64,000 nt of DNA from positions 33,585-97,584 of the forward strand of contig CAWUIO010000007.1 in NCBI GenBank assembly GCA_963922455.1, in the 5' to 3' direction. This DNA comes from CAWUIO01 sp963922455. GTDB taxonomy: Bacteria > Bacteroidota > Bacteroidia > Cytophagales > Microscillaceae. This document shows positions 52,501-60,085 of the stretch, in pieces (positions within the stretch are counted from its first letter, which is position 1; each line of letters starts with the position of its first letter). The notes under the pieces were generated by a model, which saw only the letters and a program-made list of their open reading frames with translations, made no database searches and was not told where the DNA came from. The position numbers and the translations under genes were made by a program.

Positions 52501-52982
52501 CAAACCGACTCTATGTAGTCATTATGATAGGTAATATAGGGGTTTTTCATGTCCACCCAATAGCCCATAAGACGGGTCAGGTCTGTCCACATGTCGGTGT
52601 ACTTCATCACCGTTTCCCGGCACTTTTGGTTATATTCGGCTACCGAAATCTTATCGCCGATATCGTCCTTGGTAATGCCTAAAGTCTTTTCTACGCTAAG
52701 TTCTACGGGCAAACCGTGGGTATCCCAGCCGGCTTTTCGCTTCACTTGGTAGCCTTTTAAGGTCTTATAACGACAAAATATATCTTTAATAGAGCGGGCT
52801 ATCACGTGGTGAATACCGGGCTTGCCATTGGCCGAGGGGGGGCCTTCGTAAAAGGTAAAGGAGTCGCTGCCTTCCCGGTACTGGATGGATTTTTCAAAAA
52901 TTTGCTGTTCTTCCCAGAATTTGAGGATTTCTTTTTCAAGCTCGGGAAAACTAAACTCTTTGTATTCGGTAAATCGCTTCAC
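49536..52982 (-). CDS. ileS: Isoleucyl-tRNA synthetase
   Basis: 1148 residues from a GTG at 52982. The frame is open further upstream to 53090, but that stretch (36 residues) partly translates the structured repeat and lacks homology; VKRFTEYKEFSFPELEKEIL is the usual N-terminus. Class I signature PPSANGKPGIHHVIARSIKD (HIGH-like), editing domain ~190-400 with TTTPWTLPSNGALAVG, KMSKS-like GRKMSKRLGNAVDP, and an extended C-terminal anticodon domain as in long-type IleS. Charges tRNA-Ile. It is bracketed by repeat copies 10 and 11. Confidence 0.97.
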   Translation of the reverse strand: MKRFTEYKEFSFPELEKEILKFWEEQQIFEKSIQYREGSDSFTFYEGPPSANGKPGIHHVIARSIKDIFCRYKTLKGYQVKRKAGWDTHGLPVELSVEKTLGITKDDIGDKISVAEYNQKCRETVMKYTDMWTDLTRLMGYWVDMKNPYITYHNDYIESVWNLLKKLHEKGWLYKGYTVQPFSPKAGTGLSSHELNMPGTYRDVSDTSVVAQFKVKHTERSDFLYEDAGEQVYILAWTTTPWTLPSNGALAVGERITYVKVKSFNPYTFEPVSVVLAKDLVSKYFSAKAKDLKLEDYTPGGKKIPFEIAEEFTGDKLLEIRYEQLMPYVTRPDLEEKAFRVIAGDFVSTEDGTGIVHMATLFGGDDFRVTTQQGVPAVTVKDENGKDVPLVNRQGRFVEEVSDFAGKYVKSEYESEEVLADPNYKSTDVLIAIKLKGENKAFKVEKYVHSYPHCWRTDKPVLYYPLDSWFIKTTAVKDRLVELNKTINWKPKATGEGRFGNWLENLVDWNLSRQRYWGIPLPIWRTEDGTEELCIGSVYQLYEEIEKAREAGLMKENPIGAKEYIRELKKDEKGTVTDSKVIDAFFSPNSFDLHRPYVDEIVLVSPSGQPMHREKDLIDVWFDSGSMPYAQFHYPFQNEEDFQNAYPADFISEGVDQTRGWFFTLHAIAGMVFDSIAFKNVVSTGLVLDKDGRKMSKRLGNAVDPFETLGKYGADATRWYMISNANPWDNLKFDLSGIEEVLRRFFGTLRNTYSFFALYANLDAFAYEDGEILREKRPESDRWILSKLNSLVQQVDEAYEEYEPTKAARLIQDFTMDDLSNWYVRLNRKRFWKGEYNEDKKAAYQTLYTCLEVIAKLSSPIMPFYSERLYQDLNAVTGRNSLESVHLVNFPEADASWIDTELEAKMEMAQRVSSLAHSLRKNAQVRVRQPLKKLLIPVLDAKTQENIEAVGELITNEVNIKAIEFVGDDAGILVKSVKPNFKTLGARFKKEMKNVAKVIQSFTKEDIREIEQKGKFTKEGYELELEDVIIQSEEVEGFSVASERGLTVALDLELTDALKKEGIARDFVNRIQNLRKDKKLEVQDKIKIEVQSTDTFLQDSLHTFQDYINTETQALSLAFHENLSDAETFSIEEIEMSVNIEVATTIQE

Positions 52983-53053
52983 TTGGCAATAATTCGGATA
53001 ATGGAAATTTATGGACACAAAGATAGAGAATTTTCTGAGCAAACCCGGGTCTT

Positions 53054-53189
53054 GGGGCTGCCCCTTGGCCCAATTCGGTTCCGGGCCCAAACCAAAAGAA
53101 GCGGTGGGGCCAAGGGTCGGGCTTTCGCTACTCGCCAGCTTTCGCGCAAGCCAGCGGCGGGCTCAAACAGGCCGCTCTATCCCTCAGCC
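53054..53189 (+). repeat. Structured repeat SR, copy 11 (subfamily A, distinct helices)
   Basis: Second helix CCCTTGGCCC (53062-53071) pairs perfectly with GGGCCAAGGG (53107-53116), a sequence not used by other copies. Closing helix GGCTG/CAGCC; third helix CTCGCC/GGCGGG plus GCTT/AAGC. It lies upstream of and antisense to ileS, 71 bp from its GTG. Confidence 0.92.
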
Positions 53190-53574
53190 AAGCGTGTGAG
53201 ATAAGAGCCGAGATGGGCTTGGGGCCTCGAAATTCATGGGGACAAGCTTCCCTTCAGATCTACACGTCTTGCGCCCTACGTTCAAGCTAAGAATGTCTGC
53301 CCTGCTTAAGGGCTTCACTGAACACGGCTCGTAAAAGCTTAGTGAGCATACTCACCTGGGCTGAATTTTTTTACTAAGATTGACAGCAAGTAGCCGCCTA
53401 GCAAAATCTCTGCTAACTAAGGCTTTCACCTCAATAAGCGCAGGCCCTGGGGACATCTTTATGAATGCGCATTGACTTTGGACGCTTCGGTTTTAAAACC
53501 AAGCTCAAAAGAGAGGCAAACCCTTGTCGGCAGCAAGAAACCCCTAACCTACCCAAGCTTAACCATATATTTCA
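53190..53574. other. Intergenic region without recognised gene
   Basis: 385 bp between repeat copy 11 and the end of the COG0523 gene. The only item noted is a perfect 12-bp palindrome, GGTTTTAAAACC (53489-53500). No ORF with plausible coding features. Confidence 0.4.
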
Positions 53575-54795
53575 TTACAAAGCATACGCCCTATGTATGG
53601 CCCATCTATCCTCATAACCTTTTTTCCACATTCCTTTTTGCAGTTCTTCGTCGGTGGCTAAGCAAGTTTCAAGATCAGACAATATTTGTTTTTCATCCAT
53701 ATCCTGACCAATAAAAACAATCTCATTTTTTCGGTCGCCAAACGTTGCATCCCAGCCCGACTCGATGTGCTTTTGGTTTTCTACAAATGGCAGAAATTGC
53801 ATTCTTTTTTCATACGGCATGCTACTCCACCAAACCCCGGCACTTTCTGCTTTCAAGGAATCACCGGCTTGTCCCCAAACCAAGGCTTGTCCCGGTCGAG
53901 AAGCCAGCCAAAACAAACCCTTACTACGGATAATGTTACTAGGAAATTTGTTCTCTACATATTGAATAAAGCGATCAGGGTCAAAGGGTTTCTTGCTCCG
54001 AAATACAAAAGAAGAAATACCATATTCTTCGGTTTCAGGTGTGTGTTCACTTTTATTCAATTCTTCAATCCAACTTGAACTTTGTTCCGCTTCTTCAAAA
54101 TTGAAAAGGCCTGTATTCAGAATTTCTTGGGGGGCAACCTGGCTATAACTTGATTCAATTACCCGAGCTGCCGGGTTCAATTTACGAATAGCGGCTTTGA
54201 GGACACCTACGTGTTCTTTGGTAACCAAGTCTGTTTTATTCAAAATGATCACATTGGCAAACTCGATTTGGTCGGTTAGCAGATCCACGATGGTGCGATA
54301 ATCACCCTCCATATCCGTCATTTCTCGGTCCATCAGGGTCTGAGAACTGTCAAAATCTTTAATAAAGTTAAAGGCATCCACTACGGTTACCATGGTATCA
54401 ATGTAACTGAATTGGGAAAGGTCAATCCCATTTTCTTCGTCTACAAAAGAGAATGTCTGGGCAACGGGTACGGGTTCGCTGATTCCAGTACTTTCAATGA
54501 GCAAATAATCAAAACGCTTTTCTTTGGCTAAACGCTCCACTTCAATCATCAAATCTTCCCGTAAAGTGCAACAAATACAGCCATTGCTCATTTCAACCAG
54601 TTTTTCTTCTGTTCGAGACAAAGTATTCTCGTTTTTGACCAATTCGGCATCTACATTTATTTCACTCATGTCATTAACAATGACGGCCACTTTTAAACCT
54701 TCTTTATTATGTAAGACATGGTTGAGCAGTGTTGTCTTTCCCGCACCCAGGAAACCACTCAATACGGTTACAGGAAGTTTTCTTTCTTTTGTCAT
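53575..54795 (-). CDS. COG0523 (CobW/ZigA-like) GTPase metallochaperone
   Basis: 406 residues. Walker A GFLGAGKTTLLNHVL, metal motif SNGCICCTLREDL (CxCC), Walker B LLIESTGISEP, guanine motif ILNKTDLV, and a C-terminal CobW_C domain ~240-400 (FVFRSKKPFDPDRFIQYV ... GLFWLASRPGQALVW). The length and the C-terminal form fit the ZigA/Zur-regulated zinc-chaperone subgroup rather than CobW of B12 synthesis. Likely delivers Zn2+ to enzymes when zinc is scarce. A Zur-like palindrome lies ~175 bp upstream. Confidence 0.92.
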   Translation of the reverse strand: MTKERKLPVTVLSGFLGAGKTTLLNHVLHNKEGLKVAVIVNDMSEINVDAELVKNENTLSRTEEKLVEMSNGCICCTLREDLMIEVERLAKEKRFDYLLIESTGISEPVPVAQTFSFVDEENGIDLSQFSYIDTMVTVVDAFNFIKDFDSSQTLMDREMTDMEGDYRTIVDLLTDQIEFANVIILNKTDLVTKEHVGVLKAAIRKLNPAARVIESSYSQVAPQEILNTGLFNFEEAEQSSSWIEELNKSEHTPETEEYGISSFVFRSKKPFDPDRFIQYVENKFPSNIIRSKGLFWLASRPGQALVWGQAGDSLKAESAGVWWSSMPYEKRMQFLPFVENQKHIESGWDATFGDRKNEIVFIGQDMDEKQILSDLETCLATDEELQKGMWKKGYEDRWAIHRAYAL

Positions 54796-54968
54796 ACGAA
54801 CTTAATCTATTAAATTATTTCTATTTCTTGTCTTTGATAGACCAAAGGCGGTTTTTGCTATCTTGAACGCTCTCTAAAAAAGGAGTTTTGGGGTTTGGAT
54901 TAGCCTCATGTCTTATGTAAGCTAGGTAGTATAACTCCAAAAGTGAGTAAAATTAAGGGAGCTTCAAA

Positions 54969-54983
54969 TGCAACATAGTTGCA
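54969..54983 (-). promoter_or_regulatory. Zur/Fur-like palindrome
   Basis: TGCAAC-ATA-GTTGCA, a perfect inverted repeat of the 7-1-7 size used by Fur-family regulators. It overlaps a minus-strand -7-like box TAAATTTG (54989-54982) pointing to the COG0523 gene. Confidence 0.5.
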
Positions 54984-54989
54984 AATTTA

Positions 54990-55378
54990 GCAATTTCCTT
55001 GAAAATTAACCAAAAAGGCCATATATATGTGATATCATTGTAGTGTTGGCTACTTTGACTTAGTTGGCAGCTTGAAGGAATGTAAGACTTAGAAAAGTGT
55101 TTTCCAGTCTACGACCTAAGTTATGGCAATACTTTGCCCTTAGATTTGTAGACTCTATGAGCACGTGTTTCACTATTTTGGCTTTCTCCTACTTGGTATA
55201 CCGTGCAACGACACCCACAAGTCTAGACTCTGCTAGCAGGAAATGCCCCCCAAAAAAGCCTACTCTCTCCCCAGAGGCTACAAATCCAGATTCAGACTTA
55301 CTTCTAGAAGATGTTCTTCTTTTTTTACTTGACTAAATACAACATTTTATCGTTATTTAATGAAACGCTCAACAAAGT
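54990..55378. other. Intergenic region, no gene supported
   Basis: Between the Zur-like site and the next lipoprotein gene. A 79-codon ORF (55097-55336, plus) has a hydrophobic stretch but no family or promoter support and is not called. Confidence 0.4.
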
Positions 55379-55924
55379 ATGCCCCGTCCCTTATTTTCAT
55401 TTCCTTTTCCACCCACCCACATTCTTTGGAAATTCGGGGGACTCTTCATGCTTTTCCTCCAAGCGTGTACTCCCCCTCCGGTCTCTCTCTGGATACCTGA
55501 AGACGATTATACCATTCTATACCCCTCCGATTGGAAAATAAAGTTGGAAGACCGGAAGCTCTTGGTGTTTCCCGAAACGAAAGAGGAGAGCGTAGTGACC
55601 ATTAGTGTTTATCCTCAAGCCCGCCCTATTGACTCCCAAAAAGCTCAGGCCATTATAAGCTCCCTTTATGCTATGCCCCAGGTTCAAATTGAAGTTAATC
55701 AAACCTCGGATGGACGCCCCCTGTATTTTGATTATGCCCACCTAGACACCCTACGGGATCTACATAATTATACCCAACTCCGGCAACATAGCGACAAACT
55801 AGCCCTCATTACCGCTCACAGCCCCCAAGACTCGCCCAAACGCATTCAAAAACGCCTTATCCGTATAGCCCAATCCTTTCGCTTTGTGATTCACGAATCT
55901 CATCGAAGCCAGGAAAGCCTGTAG
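55379..55924 (+). CDS. Lipoprotein of unknown function
   Basis: 181 residues. Signal segment ILWKFGGLFMLFLQACTPPP with lipobox FLQAC (Cys ~30). The start at 55379 is preferred; a start at 55448 would leave too short a signal. The mature part contains YTILYPSDWKIKLEDRKLLVF, like PsbP/DUF1795-type small stress lipoproteins (inference). Alpha/beta fold expected. 50 bp before the phosphoesterase, probably cotranscribed. Confidence 0.65.
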   Translation: MPRPLFSFPFPPTHILWKFGGLFMLFLQACTPPPVSLWIPEDDYTILYPSDWKIKLEDRKLLVFPETKEESVVTISVYPQARPIDSQKAQAIISSLYAMPQVQIEVNQTSDGRPLYFDYAHLDTLRDLHNYTQLRQHSDKLALITAHSPQDSPKRIQKRLIRIAQSFRFVIHESHRSQESL

Positions 55925-55974
55925 CAATTCGCCTGAAAAAAGACTAGTTTTGTGGGTAAGTTATACTAGCCCCC

Positions 55975-56736
55975 ATGAAGGAAGTTCTTCGATTTTTTCA
56001 ATTGAGTGATCTGCACCTAGATCCCGACCCGGCTTATGTGGCTCACGGATACCAGCCCTATGCCTCTTTACTGAGCATTTTGGGGCACATCAAAGCTTCC
56101 AAGCCCCAACCCGACTTTTTGCTCCTCACCGGTGATTTGGCCCGAGACCAACAAAGAGAAGTCTATCTGATGCTGGATAAATTATTGCATCCTTTGGGCC
56201 TTCCCTATTACTGGATACCAGGTAATCACGATCATCCCGGCATAATGGAAGAGCTTATGCCCGAATTACACGTAAATTCAGATCGCTTTTTTATCCGGAA
56301 AGGAGTTGCCTTTATCTTGTTGGATAGTTTGGAGCCCTACTACCAATCCAGTCATGGGGTGCTTAGCTTGAAAGAACGTACCTTTCTACAAGAATGCCTA
56401 CAAAAAACCCCAAATACCCCTAGCGTAGTGGTATTACATCATCATCCCATTATTCAAAATTGCCCGTGGATTGATAAAGTAATGCTCCAAGACGCCGATA
56501 GTTTTGTAAAAACCCTAGAAAAACACCCCCAGGTTCAAGCAGTTTTATATGGGCATATTCACCATCCTAGCGAGCAAAACATAAGGGGTATTTATTATTG
56601 GGCTGCCCCTTCTACGGCCTATCAATTTAAATTTGGGCCTGAGTTTTCTTATGACCCCATTGCCCCTGGGTATCGCGAAATTACGGTAAAGCCCGAGGGT
56701 AGCTGGCATACCCAAATCATCCGAGTAGACCAATAA
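55975..56736 (+). CDS. Class III cyclic-nucleotide phosphodiesterase-like metallophosphoesterase
   Basis: 253 residues. All calcineurin-like metal motifs present: QLSDLHLD, LLTGDLARD, IPGNHDHPG, VVLHHHPII and LYGHIHHP. Overall order and length match CpdA-type (Icc) enzymes that hydrolyse cAMP or related substrates. The downstream tadA begins 7 bp after the stop. Confidence 0.9.
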   Translation: MKEVLRFFQLSDLHLDPDPAYVAHGYQPYASLLSILGHIKASKPQPDFLLLTGDLARDQQREVYLMLDKLLHPLGLPYYWIPGNHDHPGIMEELMPELHVNSDRFFIRKGVAFILLDSLEPYYQSSHGVLSLKERTFLQECLQKTPNTPSVVVLHHHPIIQNCPWIDKVMLQDADSFVKTLEKHPQVQAVLYGHIHHPSEQNIRGIYYWAAPSTAYQFKFGPEFSYDPIAPGYREITVKPEGSWHTQIIRVDQ

Positions 56737-56743
56737 AAGCCTT

Positions 56744-57208
56744 ATGACGGATCTGGCCCAACACGAATATTTTATGGACATAGCCTTGGAACAAGCCTTC
56801 CAGGCCTTAGATCAAGAGGAAATACCGGTAGGTGCTGTATTAGTATATGAAGACCGAATCCTATCGAGAAGTCATAATCAAGTGGAACGTTTACACGATG
56901 TCACCGCCCACGCGGAGATTTTAAGCATCACGGCAAGCACTAGTCACCACGTACGCAAGTACCTCCCCGCATGTACTTTGTATGTCACCCTTGAGCCCTG
57001 CCCCATGTGTGCGGGAGCCATTTTCTGGTCGCAAATAAGCACTTTAGTTTTTGGGGCCAGTGATGAGAAGCGGGGGTATCGCCTATTTAGCAAGGAGGAA
57101 GGCCACCCGGGTTTGCTCCACCCTAAGACCCAAGTGCTAAGTGGGGTCAAGGAAGCGGAGTGCCAATCGGTACTGGATCTATTTTTTAAGAAACTCCGCC
57201 GAAAATAG
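56744..57208 (+). CDS. tadA: tRNA-specific adenosine deaminase
   Basis: 154 residues. Zn-site motif HAEILSI (His-Ala-Glu) and PCPMCAGAIFWSQI, plus MDIALEQAFQALDQEEIPVGAVLV at the start. It converts A34 of tRNA-Arg(ACG) to inosine. Part of a lipoprotein-phosphoesterase-tadA unit. Confidence 0.93.
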   Translation: MTDLAQHEYFMDIALEQAFQALDQEEIPVGAVLVYEDRILSRSHNQVERLHDVTAHAEILSITASTSHHVRKYLPACTLYVTLEPCPMCAGAIFWSQISTLVFGASDEKRGYRLFSKEEGHPGLLHPKTQVLSGVKEAECQSVLDLFFKKLRRK

Positions 57209-57286
57209 TTAGAAAAAAGTCCTACCTTAGGGTGTGTTTCAGAACCTGTTACACTTATTTTTTTTAACCAAAATCACATACGTATT

Positions 57287-57892
57287 ATGGCTTTTGAATT
57301 AGCGCCTTTACCCTATGCAGTGGATGCCCTCGAGCCTCACTTTGACAAAATGACCATGGAAATCCACCACGGCAAGCACCATCAAGGCTATACCAACAAG
57401 CTTAACGCCGCTATTGAAGGTACAGACCACGCCGGAAAATCTATCGAAGAAATTGTAACTGGTCTGGGTAGCGACAATATGGCCATCCGTAACAACGGTG
57501 GAGGATATTTTAATCATAACATGTTCTGGTCTGTTCTTTCTCCCAACGGAGGAGGGGAGCCTAGCGGAGAGTTGGCCGATGCCATCAACTCGGCCTTTGG
57601 TTCTTTAGATGCCTTGAAAGAAGCCTTCAATAAGGCAGCTGCCACTCGTTTTGGATCAGGTTGGTCCTGGTTGTGTGTTGAAAACGGCTCTCTTGTAGTA
57701 TGCTCCACAGCCAACCAGGACAATCCATTGATGGCCGATGCCGGTTGCTCAGGAACTCCGATTATGGGCTTGGATGTATGGGAACACGCGTATTACCTTA
57801 AATACCAAAACCGTCGTCCTGACTACATTGCGGCTTTCTGGAATGTGGTAAACTGGGACCAGGTAGCTCAAAATTTTCAGAGTGCCAAGTAA
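57287..57892 (+). CDS. Fe/Mn superoxide dismutase
   Basis: 201 residues. Metal ligands: His in MTMEIHHGKHHQGY, His in YFNHNMFW, Asp and His in LDVWEHAYYLKYQNRR. NNGGGYFNHNMFW and STANQDNPLM (Gln near the active site) favour Mn or cambialistic use over strict Fe. Removes superoxide in the cytoplasm. Own terminator at 57917. Confidence 0.95.
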   Translation: MAFELAPLPYAVDALEPHFDKMTMEIHHGKHHQGYTNKLNAAIEGTDHAGKSIEEIVTGLGSDNMAIRNNGGGYFNHNMFWSVLSPNGGGEPSGELADAINSAFGSLDALKEAFNKAAATRFGSGWSWLCVENGSLVVCSTANQDNPLMADAGCSGTPIMGLDVWEHAYYLKYQNRRPDYIAAFWNVVNWDQVAQNFQSAK

Positions 57893-57916
57893 TTAGATTT
57901 ACCCCCGTTTTAAGGC

Positions 57917-57946
57917 AAAATCCCGGCAGCAAGCTGCCGGGATTTT
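57917..57946 (+). terminator. Terminator of the superoxide dismutase gene
   Basis: AAAATCCCGGCAG-caag-CTGCCGGGATTTT; perfect stem with a T-run. Confidence 0.9.
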
Positions 57947-57977
57947 GTCATGAAGCGGATACGACACAAAGCGATCC

Positions 57978-58262
57978 TTACTTTTTGATCTTCTGGCCGG
58001 GATTCATCCGGCATAAACATTGATACAATCGGTGATCCAGCTGATCTACGACCTCAAGTCTTTCGTGTTCTTGGCTTTTACGTAGATGCTGTTTAAAATG
58101 GTTGAGGGCAATTCCTACCAATCGAAACTCATCGGTGGTAAGATAAAAGCGCTCTCGCGGGGGACTGGAGCCTCCACTTGATGGAATGGGTTGTAGTGGG
58201 TGCTCCGTACTGCCAATACGTCCTACCCAAGCCACCCATTGGCTTAGATTTAATTTTTGCAT
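57978..58262 (-). CDS. Small soluble protein, unknown
   Basis: 94 residues from ATG at 58262 (MQKLNLSQWVAWVGRIG); an upstream start would add a 21-residue hydrophobic leader without family support. Contains LTTDEFRLVGIALNHFKQHLRKS, helical, and a Cys pair near the end (YQCLCRMNPGQKIKK). No family recognised. Confidence 0.5.
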   Translation of the reverse strand: MQKLNLSQWVAWVGRIGSTEHPLQPIPSSGGSSPPRERFYLTTDEFRLVGIALNHFKQHLRKSQEHERLEVVDQLDHRLYQCLCRMNPGQKIKK

Positions 58263-58388
58263 GATTTTATTTAAGTAAAACAGAATATAGTACGCGAATA
58301 TACGCTTTTTTTGAGGAATTTCCACTCTCTAAAACTGCCTATTTGACAGAAGTCCCTAGCTTAAAGCCCCAAGCATGGAGAAGGCATC

Positions 58389-59960
58389 TTAATATATGTC
58401 CCAATTACCATCCAGATAATAGCGGTACAATACCGGATTATGGATCGTATTTACTTCCGGCCTTTGCCGGTCTTTATCAAAAAAATAGGACTTTTTACCA
58501 AAATGAGTCATATGCTGCATCGCTTCTTGATTGATCCATTCAGTGGGCACCTCATCAAAACGAAGCCCTCGGAGGGTTTCCAGCATAGCCAAACTATCCA
58601 TTGAAGCCGAACCTATGGTCCACCCCCATTCCCCCAAGGTAATGACTTGGTTATGAATTTGAACTGTTTGGAACCCTCCGGCTTGCATACTCACATTGAT
58701 GCACTCAAAGGCCCGCCAATTAAAATAAGGGCTACCTGATTGGGTAATGATCATTCCGCCCGGTCGTAATTGCTTTCGACAAAGCGAGTAAAACTCTTTG
58801 GAATAGAGCCGCCCTAGCTCCACTGTGCGGGGATCAGGAAGATCTATCAAAATCACGTCATAATACTCCTTTGTCTCGCTCAAATACGTATAAGCATCCT
58901 GATTAAATACCTCAACTTTAGGATCGTAAAAAGAACTATCATTGGTCTCCAATAAAACCGGATGGGTCTTTGCCAAGGTCACTACGGCCGGGTCTAAGTC
59001 TACCAGGGTTATGGTTTTTACGGCTGGGTATTTGAGTACTTCTTTTACGGCTATACCGTCTCCCCCGCCTAAAATAAGTACATCCTGAACCTTCGGAACT
59101 GCTTGCATAAGCGGGTGCACTAAGGGCTCATGATAAAGTTCTTCATCCCGAGTACTAAACTGTTGATTACCGTTTAGATAAAGCCAATAGTCATTTTTCC
59201 ACTGGGTCAAAACGATTTTTTGGTATTTCGACTGCTCCACATACACTACTTTATCGGTATATCGCTCTTGCTCCGCAAATCGGATAATTGGCTCCGCATA
59301 CAGCAAGCCACTCCCCCAAGCCAAGAAAACCCCTAAGGTCAAGGCATTCAGCCAGGGGCGCCAGGTGTAATTGACTAGGCCTCTAAATTGACGATATAAA
59401 ATAATAGCTACCCCAAAATTAATTCCCCCTAAAATAAAAGGGGTATAGGTTAGCCCTAAATATGGCAAACCCACAAAGGCAAAGAAAAGACCTCCCAGCA
59501 AGCTGCCGTAGTAATCATTTTCCATCACCGATGAGATATTGAAACGAAGGCTCTCATATTCCTCATTCAAGCGAGTAACCAAGGGTATCTCCAGACCAAT
59601 TAACCCTCCAATTAACATGCTCATTAGATAAATGATAAAACCATTGTAATTGGTGTAGGCGGAGAGCACATAAATGGTCATAGCCGAAAAGGAGACCAAT
59701 ACAGAGAGTAAAAACTCTATAAATATAAATTTCTCCAGGAGATTTCCTTGAACCAAACGGCTTATCCGGCTACCCAGCCCCATGGAGAAAAGCATAAGGG
59801 AAAGCACTATCGTCCACTGGAAGATCGAATCTCCTAAAAAATAACTAGCAAGGGTAGATAAAATATATTCGGCTACTATACCCGAAAGACCGGTAGCAAA
59901 TAAAGATATTTTGAGAATAAGGGACTTACGCCTGCGAGGCAAAGGCTGAGTATCGGACAT
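58389..59960 (-). CDS. Membrane-anchored spermidine synthase-like protein
   Basis: 523 residues from ATG at 59960. Residues ~15-220 carry about seven TM helices (FATGLSGIVAEYILSTLAS, LMLFSMGLGSRISRL, MLIGGLIGLEIPLVTRL). Residues ~225-500 are a Rossmann methyltransferase-like spermidine synthase domain: YQKIVLTQW, DVLILGGGDGIAVKEVL, LVDLDPAVVTLAK, VILIDLPDPRTVELGRLYS. Typical of the membrane-fused SpeE-like family whose substrate is often not a classical polyamine. Confidence 0.88.
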   Translation of the reverse strand: MSDTQPLPRRRKSLILKISLFATGLSGIVAEYILSTLASYFLGDSIFQWTIVLSLMLFSMGLGSRISRLVQGNLLEKFIFIEFLLSVLVSFSAMTIYVLSAYTNYNGFIIYLMSMLIGGLIGLEIPLVTRLNEEYESLRFNISSVMENDYYGSLLGGLFFAFVGLPYLGLTYTPFILGGINFGVAIILYRQFRGLVNYTWRPWLNALTLGVFLAWGSGLLYAEPIIRFAEQERYTDKVVYVEQSKYQKIVLTQWKNDYWLYLNGNQQFSTRDEELYHEPLVHPLMQAVPKVQDVLILGGGDGIAVKEVLKYPAVKTITLVDLDPAVVTLAKTHPVLLETNDSSFYDPKVEVFNQDAYTYLSETKEYYDVILIDLPDPRTVELGRLYSKEFYSLCRKQLRPGGMIITQSGSPYFNWRAFECINVSMQAGGFQTVQIHNQVITLGEWGWTIGSASMDSLAMLETLRGLRFDEVPTEWINQEAMQHMTHFGKKSYFFDKDRQRPEVNTIHNPVLYRYYLDGNWDIY

Positions 59961-60085
59961 GCGGATAGCTCTAACAATCAGGTAAAACGTTGCAAATATA
60001 GTACGCAAGGCCCAAAAAGCCCTCAGCTCTGGTCAATTTTGAAATATAAGTGCTTAAAGACTATCCAAATTGTATAAACCTGGGT

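Noticed and set aside
55097..55336. 79-codon plus-strand ORF in the gap after the Zur-like site
   Set aside because: No family, no promoter-like box at a proper distance, low-complexity Ser/Pro tail; probably chance.
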